Shown here: positions 57,970 to 64,000 of the stretch, in pieces | How positions within the stretch are numbered: position 1 is the stretch's first letter | How the letters are laid out: every line of letters starts with the position of its first letter | DNA from: Mameliella sp. CS4 | GTDB lineage: Bacteria > Pseudomonadota > Alphaproteobacteria > Rhodobacterales > Rhodobacteraceae | Direction: 5' to 3' | DNA length: 64,000 bases | NCBI RefSeq assembly: GCF_019392335.1 | Contig: NZ_JAHXRQ010000018.1 | Span: 1-64,000, forward strand | Translations under genes and position numbers: made by a program | Notes under the pieces: model-generated | What the model was told of the DNA's origin: nothing | The model's input: the letters and a program-made list of their open reading frames with translations, nothing else | The model's database searches: none

Positions 57970-60761
57970 CCGCGCGCGCGTTCGGCGCCTTCCTCGATGG
58001 CCGAGCGCAGTTTCTTCTCGATCTGGTCGCGCTTGACCTTCGAGTGCAGTTTCAGCCCGAACATGTCCTTGACGTAGAAGGTGTCGACCACCTGTTCGCC
58101 GTACGTCGCGATCACGGCGGAGGCGACGTAGATGTTCAGCCCGGCCAGTGTCCGGGCCAGGTCGAAGAGCAGGCCGGGGCGGTCGCGGGTGTCGACCTCG
58201 ATGATGGTGAAGATCTCGGAGCCGTCGTTGTCGAAGGTGATGTGGGTCGGAACCCTGAAGGCCTTTTCGCGCTTCTTGAGCTTGTCCTTGGGCTTCATCG
58301 CTTCGCGGGCGACAACCTCGCCCATCAGCGTCTTGCGGATGGTCTCGCGCAGGCGCGGGATGCGGCTGTCCTCGTAGGGTGAGCCCTCGGCGTCCTGGAT
58401 CCAGAAGGCGGCGGTGGCGTAGCCGTCCTTGGTGGTGAAGGTCCGCGCGTCCACGACGTTGGCGCCGGACAAGGCCAGTGCCCCGGTCAGACGAGAGAAG
58501 ATGCCCGGGTGATCCTGCAGCGCGAAACAGACACGGGTGGCGTCGCGGTCCTCGTCGGGGTGGATGTCGATGGCGATCTCGTCTTGCTTGAGGTCGCGCA
58601 GCAGCTTGGCAAAGACCACATGGGCGGTGACATGCAGGCCCTGCCAGTAGGGATCGTAGTGGCGGCTGGTCTCGGCGGCCAGCGCCAGCGTGTCCCAGTC
58701 CGACAGCGCCTCGCGCAAGTTCTCGCGCGCCTCCGTGCCGCGGTTCTCGCGGTTGAGCGCCTCCATCCCGCCTTCGAGCGCGCGGCGTGTCTGGCGGTAG
58801 AGGGCGCGGATCAGCGCCGCCTTCCAGTTGTTCCAGGTGTCCGGGCCGACGCCGCGGATGTCGCAGACCGTCAGCACGCAGAGCAGGTCCAGCCGTTCGC
58901 GCGTCTGCACCGCCTTGGCAAAGCCGCGCACGGTGCGCGGGTCGGCGATGTCGCGTTTCTGGGCCATGTCCGACATCAGCAGGTGATAGCGGACCAGCCA
59001 TTCAACGGTGGCGCTTTCGGATTTCGACAGGCCCAGGCGCGGCGCGACGGTGCGCGCGATGCGGGCGCCGAGGATCGAGTGATCCTCGTTCCGGCCCTTG
59101 CCGATGTCATGCAGCAAGAGTGCGACATAGAGCACGCGGCGGTTGATGCCTTCCTTGAGGATGGTCGAGGCGACGGGAAGTTCCTCGGTCAGGTTGCCGT
59201 GCTCGATCTCGGACAGGTTCCAGATGCACTGGATGGTGTGTTCGTCCACCGTGTAATGGTGGTACATGTTGAACTGCATCATCGCCACGATGGGCGCGAA
59301 TTCGGGAATGAAGGCGGAAAGCACCCCCAGTTCGTTCATTCGGCGCAGGGCGCGTTCGGGATTGCCGTGTTTCAGCAGCAGGTCCAGGAACAGCGTCCGC
59401 GCCTCGTCATCCTCGCGGAAGGCATTGTCGATCAGGTGCAGGTTGGCCTTGACCAGCCGCATGGCGTCCGGATGGATCAAGAGGCCGGTCCGCAGCCCTT
59501 CCTCGAAGACCCTGAGCAGGTTCAGCTTGTCGGACAGAAAGGCGGCGTCATCAGCGATGGCCAGCCGGTTGTGCACGACCTTGTAGCCATCCTTGACCTG
59601 CGGCGGCCGGTGGAACAGGCGCTGGATCAGCGGCGCGCCCTTGGTGTGGTCGGCCTCCAGCGAGGTCAGCAGGATGCGCGTCAGGTCGCCCACCGAGGTG
59701 GCGTGGCGGAAATAGTCCTGCATGAACCATTCCACGGCGCGCCGCCCGCCCCGGTCGTTGTAGCCCATCCGCCGCGCCACCTCGACCTGCATGTCGAAGC
59801 TCAGCAACTCGTTGGCGCGCCCGGCGGCCAGGTGCAGGTGGCAGCGCACCGCCCAGAGAAAGCGTTCCGCCTGGACGAAGGTTTCGTATTCCTCGGGCCG
59901 GAACACGCCGGTCGTCACCAGTTGCGAGACATCGTCGGTGTGGTGGACATACTTGATGATCCAGAACATCGACTGCAGGTCGCGCAGCCCGCCCTTGCCC
60001 TCCTTGACGTTGGGCTCGACCATGTAGCGCTGGCCCTGCTTGTCGTGGCGGGCGTCGCGTTCGCTCAGCTTGGCCTCGACGAATTCACGCGCTGTGGCGT
60101 TGAACAGGTCGTTCCACAGGGTGCGGTCCAGGTCGTCGGCGAGACCCGCGTCGCCGGTCAGGAACCGGCTTTCCAGCATCGCGGTGCGGATGGTGAAATC
60201 CTCGGCCCCGAGGCGCAGGCAGTCGCGCACGGTGCGCGAGCTGTGCCCGACCTTCAGCCGCAGGTCCCAGAGGATGTAGAGCATCGACTCGATGACGCTC
60301 TCGGCCCAGGGGGTGATCTTGTAGGGGGTGAGGAACAGCAGGTCGACATCCGAGAAAGGCGCCATTTCCCCGCGCCCGTAGCCGCCGACTGACAGCACCG
60401 ACAGGCGTTCGGCCTCGGTCGGGTTGGGCAGGCGGTGCAGCACCTCGGTGGCGACCTCGAAGGCCAGGTGCACGATGCAATCGGTGATCCAGGTATAGGA
60501 CCGCGTGGTGCGGCGGGCGCCGAAGGGGGCGGCGGCAAAGGCCTCTGCCACCTTGGCCCGGCCCGCGTCGAAGGCGGCGCGCAGCGTCTTGACCGTGTGC
60601 TTGCGCACGTCCGTTTCCGGCGCGCCCTTGGGCATCCCGGCGAAAAGCGTGCCGCGCACCGCCGGAAGATCAAAGATCTCGGCGGCGGGCGCGATCAGGT
60701 TGTCGGGAAGCGTCTCGGACTCAGAGGCCGCCGCCTGGGAGGCTGCTGGGGGCAGGGTCAA
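57966..60761 (-). CDS. glnD: [Protein-PII] uridylyltransferase / uridylyl-removing enzyme
   Basis: A 931-residue nitrogen-status sensor that uridylylates PII (GlnB/GlnK) when glutamine is low and removes UMP when it is high. Domains in order: nucleotidyltransferase with GGYGRGEMAPFSDVDLL (126-142, catalytic Asp138 and Asp140), a helical middle, an HD hydrolase with HHYTVDEHTIQCIWNL and LLLHDIGKGRNEDHS, and two C-terminal ACT domains that bind glutamine. The only upstream in-frame start is TTG 60761, which overlaps the previous gene by 41 bases, so the true start may lie further in. Confidence 0.95.
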   Translation of the reverse strand: MTLPPAASQAAASESETLPDNLIAPAAEIFDLPAVRGTLFAGMPKGAPETDVRKHTVKTLRAAFDAGRAKVAEAFAAAPFGARRTTRSYTWITDCIVHLAFEVATEVLHRLPNPTEAERLSVLSVGGYGRGEMAPFSDVDLLFLTPYKITPWAESVIESMLYILWDLRLKVGHSSRTVRDCLRLGAEDFTIRTAMLESRFLTGDAGLADDLDRTLWNDLFNATAREFVEAKLSERDARHDKQGQRYMVEPNVKEGKGGLRDLQSMFWIIKYVHHTDDVSQLVTTGVFRPEEYETFVQAERFLWAVRCHLHLAAGRANELLSFDMQVEVARRMGYNDRGGRRAVEWFMQDYFRHATSVGDLTRILLTSLEADHTKGAPLIQRLFHRPPQVKDGYKVVHNRLAIADDAAFLSDKLNLLRVFEEGLRTGLLIHPDAMRLVKANLHLIDNAFREDDEARTLFLDLLLKHGNPERALRRMNELGVLSAFIPEFAPIVAMMQFNMYHHYTVDEHTIQCIWNLSEIEHGNLTEELPVASTILKEGINRRVLYVALLLHDIGKGRNEDHSILGARIARTVAPRLGLSKSESATVEWLVRYHLLMSDMAQKRDIADPRTVRGFAKAVQTRERLDLLCVLTVCDIRGVGPDTWNNWKAALIRALYRQTRRALEGGMEALNRENRGTEARENLREALSDWDTLALAAETSRHYDPYWQGLHVTAHVVFAKLLRDLKQDEIAIDIHPDEDRDATRVCFALQDHPGIFSRLTGALALSGANVVDARTFTTKDGYATAAFWIQDAEGSPYEDSRIPRLRETIRKTLMGEVVAREAMKPKDKLKKREKAFRVPTHITFDNDGSEIFTIIEVDTRDRPGLLFDLARTLAGLNIYVASAVIATYGEQVVDTFYVKDMFGLKLHSKVKRDQIEKKLRSAIEEGAERARG

Positions 60762-61908
60762 GGATCACCATCTGTTTGTCTTTTACCGTGGCGATGGCCA
60801 GCGCGCGCTGGTTTGCGCCATTGCTCATCAGGCGGAATACACCGCCCGTGCCGGTAAAGCCAGTCGAGGTGAGCGCCGTGGCCGACAGCGCATCGTTGCG
60901 GCCCTGCGCGGCCAGCGTGCCGATGGCGGAAATCCCGTCGTAGGCCAGCCCGGCCAACGGATGCGGCGCGGTGCCGTAGGTGCTGTTGTAGCGACCCGAG
61001 AAGCTTTCCAGCCGGGCCACGTTCGGCACCGCGAACCAGGCCCCGTCAGAGGCCGCCAGGCCAAAGAGATCCGGGCGCACGTCCCAGCGGGTCAGGCCGA
61101 TGTATTGCACCTTTGCGGGGTCCACCCCGGCCCCGGGCAGGCGGTCGAGCAGGATCGGCATGGCCTCGTTGCTGGCGGCGGTGGTGATGAAAATACTGTC
61201 GGCGGCGCCGGAGGACACCACGCGGCCCGCGGCGCTGGCCGCTGCCGAAACACCCTCGATCGACAGCTGGTAACCCTGGCTGCCGACGATGTTGACCCCG
61301 TATTCCTCGGCCGCCTTTTCGATCGCCAGCTTGCCCAGCTGTCCGGCCACGTCCTCGGAGTAGATCACCACCATGTTGGATTTGCCGTTGCGGCGGGCGT
61401 GGGCCATCATCCGGCGCGCGGTGTTGTCGAAGGTCGAGCCGAGGATGAAGACGTTGCCGCCGGCGATGGTGGGGTTGTTGGAAAAGCCCAGCACGTTCAC
61501 ACCCTCGTCCGCCACGGCGAGGCCGGCGGCGTTCACCGCGTCGGCACGCAGCGGGCCCAGGATGATCTTGGCGCCTTCGTCGACGGCCTTTTGCGCGGCG
61601 GCGGCGGCGGCGGGGGCCTGGCCGCCCGTGTCATAGACGCGCAGGTCGATGGTCACACCTTCACCCAGATCGGCCATCGCCAGCCGGGCGGCGTTTTCCA
61701 GCGAGGTGGCGATCGGCGCGGCCCCCTGATCGGATTGCGGCACAAGCAGGGCCACAGGGATCGGTTTGCCCGTATTGATGCGTGGACCGTCGCCGCCTCC
61801 GCCGATATTGGTCAGCGCAGAGGGGTCACAGGCCGCCAGCGCGGCTGCGGCGGCCAGACCGGCCAGCGGGCGCAGCGCCTTGCGGAAATTGGAAAAAATG
61901 GCGAACAT
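60721..61908 (-). CDS. LpoA-like penicillin-binding protein activator lipoprotein
   Basis: A 395-residue lipoprotein (lipobox ALAAC, lipidated Cys27) with a periplasmic-binding-protein fold, as in the C-terminal domain of LpoA/YraM. Family-like stretches are IPVALLVPQSD, LGPLRADAVNAAGLAVADEG and FSNNPTIAGGNVFILGS. LpoA activates the peptidoglycan synthase PBP1A from the outer membrane. The position next to rsmI and yraN matches the E. coli yraL-lpoA-yraN order, although here the gene is divergent from rsmI. It lacks the long TPR-like N-domain of E. coli LpoA. ABC substrate binding is the alternative reading. Confidence 0.85.
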   Translation of the reverse strand: MFAIFSNFRKALRPLAGLAAAAALAACDPSALTNIGGGGDGPRINTGKPIPVALLVPQSDQGAAPIATSLENAARLAMADLGEGVTIDLRVYDTGGQAPAAAAAAQKAVDEGAKIILGPLRADAVNAAGLAVADEGVNVLGFSNNPTIAGGNVFILGSTFDNTARRMMAHARRNGKSNMVVIYSEDVAGQLGKLAIEKAAEEYGVNIVGSQGYQLSIEGVSAAASAAGRVVSSGAADSIFITTAASNEAMPILLDRLPGAGVDPAKVQYIGLTRWDVRPDLFGLAASDGAWFAVPNVARLESFSGRYNSTYGTAPHPLAGLAYDGISAIGTLAAQGRNDALSATALTSTGFTGTGGVFRLMSNGANQRALAIATVKDKQMVILDPAPSSLPGGGL

Positions 61909-62007
61909 GGACGGTGGACTCCCTCGTTTCTTGCGCGACATGCGCGGCACGGGCGGCGCGCTGAGCGATTTGGCGACGATCATAGAGAAGGGCGAAAGGG
62001 GGGACCA

Positions 62008-62895
62008 GTGACGAATCCGGAAAGCGCCGGACAGGGTGGCGGATTGACGCCGGGCTTGTACCTTGTGGCCACACCCATCGGTAATGCGCGCGACATTACG
62101 CTGCGCGCGCTCGACCTGCTGGCGACGGCGGAGGTGCTGGCGGCCGAGGACACGCGCAGCCTGCGGCGGCTGATGGAACTGCACGGGGTGGCGCTGGGCG
62201 ACCGGCCCTTGGTGGCTTACCACGATCACAACGGCGCGCGGGTGCGGCCGCGCCTTCTGGCGGACCTGGCGGCGGGGAAATCGGTGCTTTACGCGTCCGA
62301 GGCGGGGACGCCGATGATCTCGGACCCCGGGTTCGACCTGGCGCGCGCCGCCGCCGAGGCCGGGTTCCCGGTCACCAGCGCGCCGGGGGCCAGCGCCGTG
62401 GTCACGGCGCTGACGCTGGCCGGGCTGCCCACGGACAGGTTCCTGTTCGCCGGCTTCCTGCCCAGTGCGGGCGGGCCTCGTAAATCGGCGCTGCGCGACC
62501 TGTCGGGCGTGCCCGCGACGCTTGTGTTCTACGAATCGCCCCGACGCCTGCCCGAGATGCTGTTGGCCGCGCAGGATGTGCTGGGCGACCGCGAGGCGGC
62601 AGTCTGCCGGGAACTGACCAAGAAATTCGAGGAAGTCCGGCGGGGGAGCCTGTCAGAGCTGGCTGATCACTACCGCGAGACCCCCGCCAGGGGCGAGGTG
62701 GTGGTGCTGATCGGGAAAGGGGATTCAGGATCTGTTAGGGAAATTGACCTAGAACAGGAAGTGAACAAGGCGCTGGAAACGATGTCGGTCCGCGATGCGG
62801 CGGATTTCGTTTCGACGCGGTTCGCGGTGAAACGGCGTCCGGTCTATCAACTGGCCATGCGCCTCTCGGCAAAAGGGGATGACGATGGCGCTTGA
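62008..62895 (+). CDS. rsmI: 16S rRNA 2'-O-ribose C1402 methyltransferase
   Basis: A 295-residue SAM-dependent enzyme of the tetrapyrrole-methylase-like family that methylates C1402 in the ribosomal decoding site. Signatures are GLYLVATPIGNARDITLRAL, AEDTRSLRRLM, SEAGTPMISDPGFDLAR and VFYESPRRLPEML. The GTG at 62008 follows a purine-rich AAAGGGGGGA. A longer frame lies upstream, but the N-terminal part is unlike the family. It overlaps yraN by 11 bases. Confidence 0.95.
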   Translation: MTNPESAGQGGGLTPGLYLVATPIGNARDITLRALDLLATAEVLAAEDTRSLRRLMELHGVALGDRPLVAYHDHNGARVRPRLLADLAAGKSVLYASEAGTPMISDPGFDLARAAAEAGFPVTSAPGASAVVTALTLAGLPTDRFLFAGFLPSAGGPRKSALRDLSGVPATLVFYESPRRLPEMLLAAQDVLGDREAAVCRELTKKFEEVRRGSLSELADHYRETPARGEVVVLIGKGDSGSVREIDLEQEVNKALETMSVRDAADFVSTRFAVKRRPVYQLAMRLSAKGDDDGA

Positions 62896-63271
62896 TTTCG
62901 CAGGTGTGGCGGGCCGGGTCGATACCGGGCGGTGCGGTTATCACGCGGGCCTTGCGGCCGAGATTGGCGTGGCCGCGGATTATGCCCGCCGGGGCTATCC
63001 GCTGCTGGCGCGGCGATGGCGCGGCCGATCCGGTGAGATCGACCTCGTGCTGCGCGACGGTGACGGGGTGATCGTCGTCGAGGTCAAGAAAAGCCGCAAC
63101 TTCGACCGGGCCGTCGAACGCCTGTCACAGCGCCAGATCGGGCGGTTGCTGCGCGCGGGCGAGGAGTTCCTTGGCACGATGCCGCGCGGGTCCCTGACGG
63201 ATATCCGTTTCGACGTGGCGTTGGTGAACGGTCATGGTGAGATCCGCGTGATCGAAAACGCCCTCTGCTGA
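62885..63271 (+). CDS. yraN: YraN/UPF0102 family nuclease-like protein
   Basis: A 128-residue protein of the UPF0102 family with an endonuclease-like fold. The predicted active site is GRSGEIDLVLRDGDGVIVVE followed by VKKS, giving the E-(x)-D...E-x-K pattern. The cellular role is unknown; relatives sit beside rsmI and lpoA, as here. ATG 62885 is chosen because AAAAGGGG is six bases before it but abuts the ATG at 62879. Confidence 0.9.
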   Translation: MALDFAGVAGRVDTGRCGYHAGLAAEIGVAADYARRGYPLLARRWRGRSGEIDLVLRDGDGVIVVEVKKSRNFDRAVERLSQRQIGRLLRAGEEFLGTMPRGSLTDIRFDVALVNGHGEIRVIENALC

Positions 63272-63276
63272 GGGAC

Positions 63277-63298
63277 GGCCCTGCGTTCCCGCAGGGCC
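63277..63298. terminator. Perfect stem-loop after yraN
   Basis: GGCCCTGCG-TTCC-CGCAGGGCC has a 9-bp stem and a 4-base loop, in the 90-bp gap before gshB. It lacks a T-run, so partial termination or mRNA processing is more likely than full termination. Confidence 0.45.
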
Positions 63299-63361
63299 TA
63301 GGTGCATTGCACCCGGCCCCGTCCTGCGCCATCTATGGCGGACGCATTGCAGGGGACGCCG

Positions 63362-64000
63362 ATGAAGATCGCCTTTCAGATGGACCCGATCACCGGGGTC
63401 GATATCAACGCCGACAGCACGTTCCGCCTCGCCGAAGAGGCGCAGGCGCGCGGGCATGAACTGTTCTACTACGGGCCGGATCAACTGGCCTACGAAGAGG
63501 GGCGTATCACCGCGCGGGGGCACTGGATGACGGTGCAACGGGTGGCGGAGAAACCCGCCATCCTTGGGGATCGCGTCGCGGTCGACCTGGGGGATATGGA
63601 CGTGATCTGGCTGCGCCAGGATCCGCCCTTTGACATGCATTACATCACCACCACCCACCTGCTCGACCGGCTCAAGGACGACGTTCTGGTGGTGAATGAT
63701 CCCTTCTGGGTGCGCAATTCGCCGGAAAAGCTTCTTGTCCTGAACTTTCCCGACCTGACACCGCCCACGGCCATCGCCCGCGACCTGGAGGTGCTGCGCG
63801 CCTTCCGCGAAAAGCACGGCGATGTCATCGTCAAGCCGCTTTACGGCAACGGCGGCGCCGGGGTGTTCAAGCTGGGCGCCTCGGACGGCAACCTCAGTTC
63901 GCTTTATGAGATGTTCACAGGCTTTTCGCGTGAACCGCTGATCGTGCAGAAATACCTGCCCGCCGTGTCCAAGGGCGACAAGCGGGTGATCCTCGTCGAT
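63362..64000 (+). CDS. gshB: Glutathione synthetase (5' part, cut by the window edge)
   Basis: The first 213 residues of the ATP-grasp enzyme that joins gamma-glutamylcysteine to glycine. It begins MKIAFQMDPITGVDINADST and continues through DVIWLRQDPPFDMHYITTTH, VNDPFWVRNSPEKLLVLNFP and the ATP-binding VIVKPLYGNGGAGVFKL. The frame is open to the end of the window, and about 100 residues should lie beyond it. Confidence 0.94.
   Translation, partial: MKIAFQMDPITGVDINADSTFRLAEEAQARGHELFYYGPDQLAYEEGRITARGHWMTVQRVAEKPAILGDRVAVDLGDMDVIWLRQDPPFDMHYITTTHLLDRLKDDVLVVNDPFWVRNSPEKLLVLNFPDLTPPTAIARDLEVLRAFREKHGDVIVKPLYGNGGAGVFKLGASDGNLSSLYEMFTGFSREPLIVQKYLPAVSKGDKRVILVD

Noticed and set aside
58509..60392. 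627-codon plus-strand frame opposite glnD
   Set aside because: GlnD has all its catalytic motifs on the minus strand; the plus frame has no domain.
1..64000. Mobile element, prophage, CRISPR array or tRNA gene
   Set aside because: I looked for transposase, integrase or phage proteins, regularly spaced short repeats and tRNA T-loop sequences and found none. The only large repeats are the Ig-like domains inside the adhesin.

Overview
The window is high-G+C, densely packed chromosomal DNA from an alphaproteobacterium, most likely a Roseobacter-group member of the Rhodobacteraceae. The evidence is the gene set and order: ruvC-ruvA-ruvB, divergent hemC/hemE, an lpoA-like lipoprotein beside rsmI-yraN-gshB, ClpS, COQ9, DUF1127, DUF2927, DUF2189 and DUF3228 proteins. 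Frequent 4-base ATGA/GTGA start-stop overlaps and short convergent intergenic hairpins fit this. I see no rRNA, tRNA, CRISPR array, transposase or prophage. The only gene with an obviously foreign base composition is a GIY-YIG gene inside the ruv cluster.

Layout. 1-3227: the tail of a possible RTX-like secreted protein, a Nudix hydrolase, a di-haem cytochrome c peroxidase and a flavin reductase. 3228-12424: a surface adhesin locus, made of a 1465-residue BapA-type protein with 11 Ig-like repeats followed by its own type I secretion system (outer-membrane lipoprotein, ABC transporter, membrane-fusion protein). 12595-14519: D-aminoacyl-tRNA deacylase, a PfkB sugar kinase and a small heat-shock protein. 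14595-22614: a mostly minus-strand block encoding a membrane-anchored zinc-ribbon protein, an SPFH-GYF protein, a DUF2927 lipoprotein, TelA, XpaC, an XpaC paralogue and two tiny membrane proteins. It reads as one envelope-stress or membrane-scaffold system whose function is not established.

22718-31287: RNA modification (rluB, tadA, rluE), arylamine N-acetyltransferase, hemF, an SDR protein lacking its catalytic lysine, an RsmC-like methyltransferase, clpS, a HAD phosphatase and a D,D-carboxypeptidase. 31373-46880: an alpha/beta hydrolase, rpsU, COQ9, a quinone oxidoreductase, hemC and hemE, a YeeE/YedE transporter behind an FNR-like box, a cupin whose metal/tyrosine spacing matches small DMSP lyases, MFS and MATE transporters, a ferric-reductase-like flavoprotein and prmA.

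47007-64000: DUF1127, ruvC-ruvA-[GIY-YIG]-ruvB, trpS, a rhomboid without catalytic residues, a PLD-like protein without intact HKD motifs coupled to murJ, glnD, an LpoA-like lipoprotein, rsmI, yraN and the start of gshB. Haem synthesis (hemF, hemC, hemE), Holliday-junction processing and peptidoglycan synthesis (murJ, LpoA-like, D,D-carboxypeptidase) are the main housekeeping themes.

The observations I rate highest are the GIY-YIG nuclease translationally coupled to ruvB, the SPFH/zinc-ribbon/TelA/XpaC block with its overlooked 29-residue membrane protein, the DMSP-lyase-like cupin, and three enzyme-family proteins that have lost catalytic residues (SDR, rhomboid, PLD). All start sites are read from ribosome-binding-site spacing and family length, and no homology search was run.
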